A DNA stretch of 11,539 nucleotides from an uncultured Bacillota bacterium. Lineage in GTDB: Bacteria; Bacillota; Clostridia; Peptostreptococcales; Anaerovoracaceae. The position numbers were made by a program, and so were the translations under genes. Shown in pieces: positions 1 to 6,627 of the stretch. Where the stretch lies: contig CAUDEQ010000059.1 of assembly GCA_958448635.1 (NCBI GenBank), positions 1 to 11,539 of the forward strand. Direction: 5' to 3'. Below the pieces are notes generated by a model, which made no database searches, was not told where the DNA came from, and worked only from the letters and a program-made list of their open reading frames with translations. The first letter of the stretch is position 1, and each line of letters begins with the position of its first letter.

Positions 1-126
1 ATTATACTATAACTATGTGGCGATTTCAAACCTATATGCAAAAAAGGCAGAGTATTCTCCGCTGTTTCAGAGGATATCTGCCCATTTTGCTTCAAAACTT
101 CATCAAACCTTCACCTTTTCCAATCT

Positions 127-300
127 TTATCTGCAGTTTGATTTGTTATTCTGGCTTTTTTCTCTCTTCTCGTTTCTCTCGTTCTTCTCGCTTCGTTCGC
201 TTCTTTCGTTTCTTTCATTGCTCTCGTTGCTGTAACGATTCGAGTTGCCGCTTGTCTGCTTCTGAGCTTTGTTGTTGCTCTGCTTATTTGTGTTTTTCAT
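127..300 (-). CDS. Small low-complexity charged protein (57 aa), hypothetical
   Basis: I do not recognise a family. The start at 298-300 is chosen because AGGAGGG (309-315 on the complementary strand) lies about 8 nt upstream; the longer reading to 396 has no such site. The protein is almost all polar residues: an N-terminal part rich in N, K and Q, then about 25 residues of alternating Asn/Ser with Glu-Arg or Glu-Lys (SNERNERSERSEKNERNEK), ending in NCR. It has no signal peptide, membrane segment or hydrophobic core, so it is likely disordered. The repetitive part makes the plus strand almost pure pyrimidine between about 155 and 235. The strong ribosome binding site argues for real translation; the composition leaves open that it is a low-complexity artefact. 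It lies outside the proposed element. Confidence 0.45.
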   Translation of the reverse strand: MKNTNKQSNNKAQKQTSGNSNRYSNESNERNERSERSEKNERNEKREKSQNNKSNCR

Positions 301-450
301 CTTTTCATCCCTCCTCGATTTTATTTTGCTCTCATTCGCTTTTTGTATGTGAGGAAATAAGCGGTTTTGTTTTTTACACGAATTAACATGAAGCAACGAT
401 CAGGAAAAAAATGCTTTTAAAAAATTTTAACGGCATAATGTATTTTTCAG

Positions 451-479
451 TTGACAATGGCAACGCTAAATGTTACACT
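451..479 (+). promoter_or_regulatory. Promoter of the tRNA-Lys gene
   Basis: A perfect -35 box TTGACA (451-456) is followed after 17 nt by TACACT (474-479), a 4/6 match to the -10 consensus. Transcription would begin near 486, about 23 nt before the mature tRNA 5' end. It lies upstream of the integration point, so integration at the tRNA 3' end leaves tRNA expression intact. Confidence 0.6.
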
Positions 480-508
480 TCTATTTGTTCAACACGAAAA
501 CTTAATAT

Positions 509-584
509 GCACCTTTAGCTCAGCTGGCAGAGCACCTGACTCTTAATCAGGGTGTCCAGGGTTCGAACCCCTGAAGGTGTACCA
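509..584 (+). tRNA. tRNA-Lys (anticodon CUU), integration target
   Basis: The 76-nt gene folds as a complete cloverleaf. The acceptor stem GCACCTT pairs with AAGGTGT (first pair G-U). The D stem is GCTC/GAGC. The anticodon stem is CCTGA/TCAGG around loop CTCTTAA, giving anticodon CTT, which reads the lysine codon AAG. The variable region is GTGTC, the T stem is CAGGG/CCCTG around TTCGAAC, the discriminator base is A581 and CCA is encoded at 582-584. Its 3' part (548-585) is repeated at 10794-10831, and an integrase gene lies just downstream, so this gene is the attachment site of a tRNA-targeting element and its 3' end was rebuilt by element DNA. Confidence 0.95.
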
Positions 585-585
585 A
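548..585. repeat. Left attachment repeat, inside tRNA-Lys
   Basis: This stretch covers the 3' side of the anticodon stem to the CCA end plus one base and matches 10794-10831 at 36 of 38 positions. The two differences are A558 versus G10804 in the T stem and A575 versus T10821 in the acceptor stem. The left copy keeps perfect pairing in the tRNA, so it is the functional one. Confidence 0.8.
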
Positions 586-588
586 GAG

Positions 589-636
589 AATCCTCAAATG
601 CATTGAAAACAGGGCGTTTGAGGATTTTAATTTTTT
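589..636 (+). terminator. Rho-independent terminator after tRNA-Lys
   Basis: AATCCTCAAATG (589-600) pairs with CGTTTGAGGATT (615-626) in a 12-bp stem with one T-G wobble, followed by a T-rich stretch ending in TTTTTT at 631-636. It starts 5 nt after the encoded CCA. Because it lies on the element side of the left repeat, the element probably brought its own terminator for the rebuilt tRNA. Confidence 0.8.
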
Positions 637-658
637 GAGATTTGTTTACATAATGTCC

Positions 659-696
659 ATCTTCCCACAAATCTTCCCACAAGTCTGTGGGAAGAT
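659..696. repeat. Candidate integrase arm-type sites, left end
   Basis: TCTTCCCACA occurs as direct repeats 12 bp apart at 660-669 and 672-681 and inverted at 686-695. The second and third copies form a perfect 11-bp hairpin stem (671-681/686-696) with a 4-nt loop. The same 10-mer appears once near the right end (10632-10641). Repeats of one short motif just inside both ends are typical of arm sites bound by the N-terminal domain of tyrosine integrases. The hairpin could also end integrase transcription, but no U-run follows on that strand. Confidence 0.6.
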
Positions 697-699
697 TCT

Positions 700-2067
700 T
701 CAGCCGGTGACTGCTTTTTCAAAGATATCAACGGCTTTTCTCCTCGATTCATCGTCTACATGCGAATATGTGTTGAGCGTGATCTTGATGTCGGAATGTC
801 CGAGAAGCATCTGTACATCTTTGAGATTCGCGCCGTGGTTCACAAGTGTGCTCGCATATGTGTGCCTGAGTGCGTGGAAGTGAAAGTGCTCAAGTCCGCA
901 AACTTCCTTCTGCAGAACTTTATTGCAGTATTTCAGCGACTGTGTCGTAAGGAGCTCACCGTCCTGCTTGGAGCAGACGAAGAACAGCGGCTGCAAAGGC
1001 TCTTTCATGTTGGCTTCTTCGATGAATTTCCCCTTTGTTACTCTGCTGCTCAACACGCCGTCATCTGCGTATGCTTTCGTAAATATCTGCCAGTGCACGC
1101 GCCCCCTGATCTCGCGCGGCTGCATGAAATGCTGGTGGTAATACTGCCCGTATCTGCTCTGCCTCTCAAGCTGTTCCTTCTTAGCCTGCTTCAGGATTTC
1201 AAGAAGGCTTTCGCCAAAATCGACTACCCTCGGCTTGCCATTCTTTGGCACTTTCAGCTCCCAGCACTTTTCTTCCCTGTCATAGTACATGGATCGTCTG
1301 ACTGTGAGCCGCGCTCTTTCAAAGTCGATATCTTCCCAGTTCAGCCCGCAGACCTCACCCGCTCTAAGTCCCGTATAGTAAGCAATCTGTACAGGCAGAG
1401 CATAATAACTGAGATGTTCATTCTTCAGAAAGAACTCTACGGCTTTTTCAAACTCTCCGTGAGTTATCGTACTCACTTTGTTTTCTTCGCTGTCACCGAA
1501 TATCTTCACGACTTTCTGCTGTCTTCTCTTCTTCACATACTGCATGGGATTTTCGCGAAGATATCTTTTGGGATAGACCGCATACTTGAACATGCCGTTG
1601 AGTACGCTGAAATGCTTTCTCAGTGTGCTTTCGGCATATGCTCTGACCGTCCTGTTTCCCCTCTCATCGAATTTTCCGTAGCTTTTGAGGTCTACATATG
1701 CCTGAATGTCTTCTATGGTCAGATCGCGCAGTTTTCTCGACCCGAGCTCTTCCTTTTTAATGTGCTTTATAGCGGCCTGCAGTCCCGTCCTGCTGTTTGA
1801 AGCCATATCGCTGTTTTCCACCTCAGATTCCCACCACTGGTCGCATAATTCCGCTACTGTAAGGCTTCCGGGATCGAACAGTTCTCCTTCATATTTGTAA
1901 TCATTAAGAGCCTGTTTGAGCATCAGCTCCGTTTCCTTCTTAGTCTTTCCTCCTTTGAATTCCCTCTGCTTCCAGCTGCCATCGCTTTCCTGAACCCGGA
2001 AGCGATAGTACCACTGATTGCCTTTCTTCCTGACACTTCCATTCTGTAACGATTCGTTTGCTGTCAT
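700..2067 (-). CDS. int: Tyrosine recombinase, phage/ICE-type integrase
   Basis: This 455-aa site-specific recombinase catalyses integration and excision of the element at the tRNA-Lys 3' end. The start at 2065-2067 is preferred over the one at 2112 because AAAGGAG lies about 6 nt upstream. Residues 10-50 (GSVRKKGNQWYYRF onward) form an AP2-like arm-binding domain; about 70-175 form the SAM-like core-binding domain; about 200-450 form the catalytic domain. The full active-site set is visible: R235 (TGLRAGEV), K275 (VPKNGKPR hairpin), H398 and R401 (HALRHTYAS), H424 (LLGHSDI) and nucleophile Y434 (LNTYSHV). Length is normal and the frame is intact, so it is probably active. It is transcribed toward its own attachment site and starts 80 nt after the repressor gene ends, so the two may share a transcript. 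Confidence 0.95.
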   Translation of the reverse strand: MTANESLQNGSVRKKGNQWYYRFRVQESDGSWKQREFKGGKTKKETELMLKQALNDYKYEGELFDPGSLTVAELCDQWWESEVENSDMASNSRTGLQAAIKHIKKEELGSRKLRDLTIEDIQAYVDLKSYGKFDERGNRTVRAYAESTLRKHFSVLNGMFKYAVYPKRYLRENPMQYVKKRRQQKVVKIFGDSEENKVSTITHGEFEKAVEFFLKNEHLSYYALPVQIAYYTGLRAGEVCGLNWEDIDFERARLTVRRSMYYDREEKCWELKVPKNGKPRVVDFGESLLEILKQAKKEQLERQSRYGQYYHQHFMQPREIRGRVHWQIFTKAYADDGVLSSRVTKGKFIEEANMKEPLQPLFFVCSKQDGELLTTQSLKYCNKVLQKEVCGLEHFHFHALRHTYASTLVNHGANLKDVQMLLGHSDIKITLNTYSHVDDESRRKAVDIFEKAVTG

Positions 2068-2147
2068 CGTGTTCTCCTTTCCGCAGAACACTTTGTGGGA
2101 TATTGACAACATAATACTGTTTAAACCATGCCCGATCCGTATTCTGC

Positions 2148-2759
2148 TCAGCCGTAGAAATCCTGCAGATTTTTCAGGCGCGCCAGAGCGGCTTTGCTGT
2201 CGCCCGGGTACGCTTTTATGAGCTCTGAAATCTCCAGGAATGCATTAGATGTATGTAAAATTTCACGGAGAAACATGGTTTCGTTGAATTCGCCCGCAGA
2301 ATCAAATCCGATCTCCTTCGCGATGTCTGCGTACATTTCTTCGTTCCTGCCATATCTCTGATATGCTGTCTCAAGCGACTTGTTGAAGGCCTCGTACTCC
2401 CTGAGAACAAAGAGCAGCAGTGCCTTTGAAAACTCCTTCCCGGTATCGTCCACATCGATATCAAGACAAGTCTTTACCTTTGCAAGCTCGTCGAGCACCT
2501 CCACAGCCACCTTACTGCTGACATCCGCCTTCATGTCATCGGTTTTGCCTGTGAGCCATTCCTCAGACACATGCAGCGCCTTGGCGAGCCCCTCAACTAC
2601 CAGCTTTTTGGTATTATCAATAGTCCCGCTCTCATACCGCTGTATGGTGGATTTGTTTACATCAAGCTTATCCGCAAGGTAGTCCTGCGTGAGCTTGAGC
2701 TCCTTCCTCCTCGTTTTGACACGAGTTCCTATGGTTTTTCTCAATTCTTTATCAAACAT
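2148..2759 (-). CDS. XRE/Cro-CI family transcriptional repressor
   Basis: The 203-aa protein has a classic N-terminal HTH_3 domain (about residues 9-67). Its helix-turn-helix is TQDYLADKLDVNKSTIQRYES (24-44), followed by VSEEWLTGKTDD, typical of phage and ICE repressors. The remaining about 130 residues are helical and not recognised; I see no Ser/Lys LexA-type protease motif, so induction by self-cleavage is not supported. AAGGG precedes the ATG closely. It lies divergent to the xis-like gene, and two TTGCAATACGCAA sites lie in the shared region, one on its own -35 box. It therefore probably represses both itself and the excision/replication operon. Confidence 0.85.
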   Translation of the reverse strand: MFDKELRKTIGTRVKTRRKELKLTQDYLADKLDVNKSTIQRYESGTIDNTKKLVVEGLAKALHVSEEWLTGKTDDMKADVSSKVAVEVLDELAKVKTCLDIDVDDTGKEFSKALLLFVLREYEAFNKSLETAYQRYGRNEEMYADIAKEIGFDSAGEFNETMFLREILHTSNAFLEISELIKAYPGDSKAALARLKNLQDFYG

Positions 2760-2786
2760 ATCCCTTATCCTTATGTATTTTTTTAC

Positions 2787-2815
2787 AGTATATCACGGCA
2801 CCCATTTGATTGCAA
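2787..2815 (-). promoter_or_regulatory. Promoter of the XRE repressor, overlapped by an operator
   Basis: On the minus strand TTGCAA (2810-2815) lies 17 nt from TATACT (2787-2792), giving a -10 with a 5/6 match and a weak -35. Transcription would start near 2780, about 20 nt before the start codon. The -35 lies wholly within the operator at 2810-2822, which fits autorepression. Confidence 0.5.
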
Positions 2816-2822
2816 TACGCAA
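2810..2822. promoter_or_regulatory. Operator copy 1 (TTGCAATACGCAA)
   Basis: The interrupted palindrome TTGC-N5-GCAA overlaps the repressor's own -35 box. The identical 13-mer recurs at 2886-2898. Two exact copies in a 160-bp divergent region strongly suggest binding sites, most simply for the XRE protein encoded next to them. Confidence 0.65.
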
Positions 2823-2853
2823 TTTATTTATTTTTATTAAAATGGCATAACGC

Positions 2854-2881
2854 TTGACAAATTGTCGAGAGGCTGTATAAT
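2854..2881 (+). promoter_or_regulatory. Promoter of the excisionase-repA operon
   Basis: A perfect TTGACA (2854-2859) and perfect TATAAT (2876-2881) are separated by 16 nt. This is a very strong unrepressed promoter, starting near 2888 inside operator copy 2. A second palindrome, GACAA-A-TTGTC (2856-2866), overlaps the -35 and may bind another regulator. Confidence 0.75.
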
Positions 2882-2885
2882 ATAG

Positions 2886-2898
2886 TTGCAATACGCAA
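2886..2898. promoter_or_regulatory. Operator copy 2 (TTGCAATACGCAA)
   Basis: This exact copy of the site at 2810-2822 covers the predicted start of transcription of the xis-repA operon, where a bound repressor would block initiation. The two copies are 76 bp apart start to start, about seven helical turns, which would also permit looping. Confidence 0.65.
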
Positions 2899-2922
2899 TA
2901 ATCACATGGAAGGAGTGGTTGC

Positions 2923-3138
2923 ATGAACGGCAATAAACTGGCAATGACGGTAGAGGAAGCGGCAGAATATACGGGAATCGGCAGGAACACCATGAGGCAG
3001 CTCATAGAATGGAAAGCCATGCCTGTTCTGAAGGTGGGGAGAAAGATACTCATACCGACCGATGTTCTCATAAAATTCATATCGCTGAATCAAAATGTAA
3101 ATCTCAGGGACAAAAGCGAGATCCACAAGATCTCATAG
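2923..3138 (+). CDS. xis: Excisionase-family helix-turn-helix protein
   Basis: The 71-aa protein fits the HTH_17/excisionase family, with the pattern MTVEEAAEYTGIGRNTMRQLI (residues 8-28) followed by the small wing MPVLKVGRKILIPTDVLIKFI. In integrative elements such proteins bend DNA at the attachment sites to steer the integrase toward excision, or act as small regulators. GGAAGGAG lies 7 nt before the ATG. It is first in an operon with the RepA-like gene (16-nt gap) behind a strong promoter covered by an operator. The family assignment is solid; the excisionase role is inferred from position. Confidence 0.8.
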   Translation: MNGNKLAMTVEEAAEYTGIGRNTMRQLIEWKAMPVLKVGRKILIPTDVLIKFISLNQNVNLRDKSEIHKIS

Positions 3139-3154
3139 GCAGGGGGATGATCGA

Positions 3155-4114
3155 TTGAGCAGACAGAAAAACAATTTTTCTTCAGGAAGTCCAATAGTCG
3201 ATCAGATGTACGGGATGGAGATCACGGGCAATGTCATTCCGCTTAACTGGTTCAAAACGATAACAACATCTAACGGCAAACCAAACAGCACAGCAATCAT
3301 GCTGCTGAGTGACATTGTCTACTGGTACCGTCCAAAGATATTGAGGGATGAGGCGACGGGAGAATTTATCGGGATAAAAAAACGCTTTAAAGCAGACCTT
3401 CTGCAGCGAAGCTACAGGCAGTTTTCAGAGCAGTTCGGATACTCCAAGAAACAGGTCACGGAAGCAATAAAGGCGCTTGAAACTCTCGGAGTTATCAGAA
3501 GGGAGTTCAGAACGGTATCGACAAACATGCAGAAGCTGAGCAATGTCCTGTATATAGAATTATTCCCCGACAAGCTCATGGAGCTCACTTATCCGGAGAA
3601 AACAGGGAGCGATGCATCACTTTCAAATGTGATACCTATTACTTTAAAAAGTGACAGGGTATCACATACTTCCGATATTGATATGACTGAAAACCGCCAT
3701 ACAAATACAGAGAACACAACAGAGAATATTATTACAAAAGACTATCCACTTCCGGCTGAGGCGGCTGCCGTTTTCAAAGATCAGATCCATTATGAAGCTC
3801 TCATATCCGATCTGCCCTTTAAGAAAACTGCGGTAGATGAGCTCGTAAACATCGCGGCAGAAGTGCTTACGAGCAGCAAAAAAACGATCCGAGTAAACAA
3901 AGAAGAGCGGCCTTCATCTCAAGTAAAGGAGCGATTCCGCAAGCTCAACATCGAACATATAAAATATGTTCTCGACGAACTCAGCCGCTGTAAATCCGAT
4001 GTGGCACATATGCGAGCCTTCCTGATAACGCTGATGTACAACGCTCCTGCGACGATAGACAGCTACTACACAGCCAAAGTGAATCACGACATGATGCATG
4101 CAGAAAAGCGCTGA
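3155..4114 (+). CDS. RepA-like replication initiator with C-terminal DUF6017 domain
   Basis: The 319-aa protein starts at TTG (3155-3157), 8 nt after AGGGGG; the nearby ATG at 3147 runs into a stop at once. Residues 20-140 resemble the N-terminal winged-helix domain of RepA-like initiators and phage replisome organisers (VIPLNWFKTI, then SEQFGYSKKQVTEAIKAL as the likely recognition helix). Residues 150-200 are a low-complexity linker (NTENTTENI). Residues 205-312 match my memory of DUF6017 in Clostridia mobile elements, ending MRAFLITLMYNAPATIDSYY. The likely role is replication of the excised circle. It is co-transcribed with the excisionase-like gene, so excision and replication would be switched on together. 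Confidence 0.75.
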   Translation: MSRQKNNFSSGSPIVDQMYGMEITGNVIPLNWFKTITTSNGKPNSTAIMLLSDIVYWYRPKILRDEATGEFIGIKKRFKADLLQRSYRQFSEQFGYSKKQVTEAIKALETLGVIRREFRTVSTNMQKLSNVLYIELFPDKLMELTYPEKTGSDASLSNVIPITLKSDRVSHTSDIDMTENRHTNTENTTENIITKDYPLPAEAAAVFKDQIHYEALISDLPFKKTAVDELVNIAAEVLTSSKKTIRVNKEERPSSQVKERFRKLNIEHIKYVLDELSRCKSDVAHMRAFLITLMYNAPATIDSYYTAKVNHDMMHAEKR

Positions 4115-4144
4115 ACTCTGCATGCATATTTGTTAGCAAGCACT

Positions 4145-4174
4145 GCATTTATACTCCTGCCGGAGCATAAATGC
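4145..4174. other. Inverted repeat downstream of repA
   Basis: GCATTTAT (4145-4152) pairs with ATAAATGC (4167-4174). Inside it CTCC (4154-4157) pairs with GGAG (4162-4165) across a TGCC loop, leaving one A/C mismatch. No U-run follows on either strand, so it is not a standard terminator. Its place just after the replication gene allows it to be a replication origin structure or a transcript-end stabiliser. Confidence 0.4.
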
Positions 4175-4223
4175 GTATGTCAGGAGGGCCTGAAACCCTG
4201 ATCACATTTCCATAAATAGACGA

Positions 4224-4245
4224 GCGCAGCCATTATCAGCTACGC
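4224..4245. other. Hairpin between repA and the DUF6273 gene
   Basis: GCGCAGC (4224-4230) pairs with GCTACGC (4239-4245) in a 7-bp stem with one G-T pair and an 8-nt loop. It lies about 45 nt downstream of the convergent surface protein gene and may act as a weak bidirectional terminator, although no clear U-run follows on either strand. Confidence 0.3.
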
Positions 4246-4291
4246 CCGCCCTATGATTGATATTTGAAATTTTGTCTATATACTATATCGA

Positions 4292-6085
4292 CTACTGTTC
4301 TTTTCTCCTACCGTAAAAAGCAGTTCCTACAATTCCAACCGCTGCGAGAGTCATTAATGCAACTATAGGGAGCATGTTACTGTCATCACCTGTTGCAGCA
4401 TTTGTATCTTTCTGCGGCTTCTGTGGATCTACAGGAGGAACATAATTTGGATCTTTATCTCCACATACTGTACATATTCCATTTTCATAATTGTGTTCCT
4501 TAACCGGGACAACAGTTTTATCTAATGTTATTTCATTTGTACCACTTTCATCTGCAAAATACTTGTCGCAGCTTTCACAATACCAGTATGCGATATTGCC
4601 GGCCTCCGTGCATGTAGCCTCTTTCTCTGGAGTCGCCTCAAGCGTATGAGCAATCATATCAATATCTGCAACTGTTTTGGTCTGCTCTTTTGCCCATGCA
4701 GGCTTAAAGGTAGCGGTATAGGTTGTCTCTCCATTTTCAATGCAGGTCGGAGCTTTGGTCTGCTCGCCTGTTACTGTAGCCTGAACGTTCTGTGTATGAG
4801 CTGGGTCTCCGGAGCAGGTACGGCTGGCGGTGCAAGCTTTACCGTCTTCACTCCATGTGTAAGTGGGCTCTCCCCATTCGTGAACATGGAGGGTTCCTTT
4901 GCCGTTTGCGACTGTTAAGGTATAGGTTATCGGCTCACTGCAAAAATCGGTGTACAGATCGCCGTTTGCCTGTTCAGAAAAGATCTTCAGCGTATAAGTA
5001 CCGTCGGCTACGCCTGCAAGAGGGATTGTAATTTCCCCGTTTGCCGCGTCGGAACTGTCGGCGAGCTTGCCGTAATACTTCACAACATCATTGTTGTTGA
5101 TCAGCACGCACGATACATATTGGTTCTCACCGGTCGTTGCCTCGCTGTAATTGAATTTGAGCTCTTTGACCTTCGCTACTTTCTGGCCCTGTTTGACCGT
5201 AAGATTAAGACTTTGGCTTTCATCCACCACTGTAAACTTCACCCTGCCGGTAGCTGTCTGCGCATCCGTTAAATTGCCCACAGTCGCCGTGGATTTTCCG
5301 GCTTTGGCATTAGCTGTAGAAGTGAAAAGCACATCGGACAGATCAAGGCTCAAGGCAGGACGTGCGTAATAAGTGCTAAAAAACACCCAAGAATCTGTAG
5401 GAGCAACGCTGGAAGACCAGCTGATATATACTTCTAATCCATCTGGCATAGTATATCCGCCTGCCAAAGGTGTTCGGAGCCACCAATAGTTCGCGTTATA
5501 ACTCAATACGTCATCGTAATTACTACCATTACGAATCGCATTCCACTCATTTAGTGACAGCGCCCACAGCTTTTGCTCGCTGATACTCTGACCGGCGATT
5601 CCATCCTTCTCTGTCAGATTACGGCCTGTGACCAGCGCCTGCTCCTTGGCAGGAAATTTTCCTGCAATATTCTCCATCTCCTGCTGCAGGGTGCTGCCTG
5701 CGTACTCATAAGGCTTCTTCCATTTTGCCATGTCACCCGGGTTATCTGCAAAATAGTAATAAACTTCCTCCTGCGCATCTTCCTTCGATACCTTGAACTG
5801 AGTATAACCCGCTTCTTCTTGTCTGATATAATCACGGAACTCAACCCTGGACGAGCCCTTCACAGGAGTAGCCGCCAGGAGCGTAATATGATCCGTCTGA
5901 GGATATACCCCGCTTTCCCCATCACCGATGACCCACCATGTCTGACCGGCAAAAGCCACCTTGGTGGTATTTACGGTGATATTCGGAGTGTCCTCCTGGA
6001 TCCTCACTGCCAATACCGATGTTGGCAGCAGCGAGATTACCATAGCCAATGTTAACAAAAATGGCAGTAATTTTCTCCTTTTCAT
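4292..6085 (-). CDS. Secreted DUF6273 surface protein with sortase-like C-terminal anchor
   Basis: The 597-aa protein has a signal peptide (residues 1-26, ending SVLA). Residues about 40-255 look like a DUF6273 domain, with GQTWWVIG, YWWLRTP and ARPALSLDLSDVLF. A beta-sandwich-like part follows (about 280-392). Residues 400-542 hold Cys-paired repeats typical of Clostridia surface proteins (CTASRTC, WYCESC, ICTVCG). The C-terminus has a proline-rich linker, AATGD (563-567), a hydrophobic segment (571-591) and GRRKEQ. This is the layout of a sortase substrate, but the motif is AATG rather than LPXTG. AAGGGAGA gives a good ribosome binding site. The promoter carries a nine-G run (see 6132-6162), so expression may be phase-variable. 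The ligand is unknown. Confidence 0.85.
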   Translation of the reverse strand: MKRRKLLPFLLTLAMVISLLPTSVLAVRIQEDTPNITVNTTKVAFAGQTWWVIGDGESGVYPQTDHITLLAATPVKGSSRVEFRDYIRQEEAGYTQFKVSKEDAQEEVYYYFADNPGDMAKWKKPYEYAGSTLQQEMENIAGKFPAKEQALVTGRNLTEKDGIAGQSISEQKLWALSLNEWNAIRNGSNYDDVLSYNANYWWLRTPLAGGYTMPDGLEVYISWSSSVAPTDSWVFFSTYYARPALSLDLSDVLFTSTANAKAGKSTATVGNLTDAQTATGRVKFTVVDESQSLNLTVKQGQKVAKVKELKFNYSEATTGENQYVSCVLINNNDVVKYYGKLADSSDAANGEITIPLAGVADGTYTLKIFSEQANGDLYTDFCSEPITYTLTVANGKGTLHVHEWGEPTYTWSEDGKACTASRTCSGDPAHTQNVQATVTGEQTKAPTCIENGETTYTATFKPAWAKEQTKTVADIDMIAHTLEATPEKEATCTEAGNIAYWYCESCDKYFADESGTNEITLDKTVVPVKEHNYENGICTVCGDKDPNYVPPVDPQKPQKDTNAATGDDSNMLPIVALMTLAAVGIVGTAFYGRRKEQ

Positions 6086-6131
6086 AATCTTCTCCCTTTA
6101 TAAAATTACGTGTCTGATTATTAGTACAAAT

Positions 6132-6162
6132 ATTATAGCCCCCCCCCGACTATCTATGTCAA
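6132..6162 (-). promoter_or_regulatory. Candidate phase-variable promoter of the DUF6273 gene (G9 in spacer)
   Basis: On the minus strand a perfect TTGACA (6157-6162) and a perfect TATAAT (6132-6137) are separated by 19 nt (6138-6156), which include nine consecutive G (C on the plus strand, 6139-6147). Transcription would start near 6125, about 40 nt before the start codon. The spacing is 2 nt longer than the 17-nt optimum, so at this tract length the promoter is probably weak; loss of two G would restore the optimum. Confidence 0.75.
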
Positions 6163-6220
6163 GTTCATATATTCAAAAAATCTGAGAGTACATATTTCCA
6201 AAACACAATAGGCATAATAA

Positions 6221-6415
6221 ATACATTCTAAGGTCAACTCCAGATACGATAAAAAAGAACTTCTAACGATGCTCAAGGCGGCTGAATGTGAATGCCCTTA
6301 TTATAACAGCGAGTTCTATTTGTTCCTGAACGGCAGGTTCAGCGATTATGTATGGGAAGAGGCCAGCAAGTACGATAACCTGAAGCTGGTACAGACTGAG
6401 TGGCTGGTATTGTAA
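6221..6415 (+). pseudogene. C-terminal remnant of a gene, possibly a DUF234-type ATPase
   Basis: An open stretch bounded upstream by TAA (6218-6220) encodes 64 codons with no suitable start; the only ATG (6269) is internal and lacks a ribosome binding site. The peptide includes KELLTMLKAAECEC, EFYLFLNGRFSDYVWEEASKYD and ends VQTEWLVL. It resembles the extreme C-terminus of DUF234-type AAA ATPases found in many anaerobes, where a similar FSKSGFSDEL-like stretch precedes the last strand, but this rests on memory of the family pattern. The intact stop is followed by a hairpin terminator, so this is the surviving 3' end of a formerly complete gene replaced by the surface protein cassette. Confidence 0.55.
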
Positions 6416-6431
6416 TTTATATTTCCTTCAC

Positions 6432-6456
6432 AAGGGCTCACAAGAGCCTTTTTTTA
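6432..6456 (+). terminator. Rho-independent terminator after the gene remnant
   Basis: GGCTC (6435-6439) pairs with GAGCC (6444-6448) around an ACAA loop, extended by a G-T and two A-T pairs, and followed by T-rich sequence to 6455. It sits 17 nt after the remnant's stop codon and ends about 60 nt before the next gene's promoter, insulating it. Confidence 0.75.
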
Positions 6457-6515
6457 TTTGGTTGTGCAACTCTTTGAGCGTTTTGCTGACTAGTGCAGAA
6501 AAACGTTGAAAACAC

Positions 6516-6546
6516 TTGACTCGGGGGGGGGATCTTGAGTTAGAAT
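6516..6546 (+). promoter_or_regulatory. Candidate phase-variable promoter of the beta-helix gene (G9 in spacer)
   Basis: TTGACT (6516-6521) and TAGAAT (6541-6546) are separated by 19 nt (6522-6540), including nine consecutive G (6523-6531). Each hexamer matches the consensus at 5/6. The expected start is near 6553, leaving a leader of about 75 nt. Tract length and spacer length are identical to those of the promoter at 6132-6162, although the run lies next to the -35 here and next to the -10 there. Confidence 0.7.
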
Positions 6547-6627
6547 GATGCTGTTGAATATGTGCACAAAAAACATAGTCACAGGAAGCTGCGGAGAATT
6601 GCAGAGAATCACAGAGAGGTGGGTCTA

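Noticed and set aside
660..696. A CRISPR-like array of short repeats next to the integrase
   Set aside because: Only two direct copies and one inverted copy of about 11 bp are present, with almost no spacer and no cas genes.
760..1800. A 346-codon open frame on the plus strand
   Set aside because: It is the antisense shadow of the integrase gene, whose complete catalytic set proves the minus-strand reading.
2093..2100. TTGTGGGA upstream of the integrase start, similar to the arm-site repeats
   Set aside because: Only 8 bases match and it lacks the AG that ends the other copies, so chance is a sufficient explanation.
6139..6531. The C9 and G9 runs as an inverted repeat flanking a mobile or invertible segment
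   Set aside because: Outside the homopolymers and the shared -35 bases the flanks do not match, so there is no real inverted repeat; the promoter-spacer reading explains both runs better.
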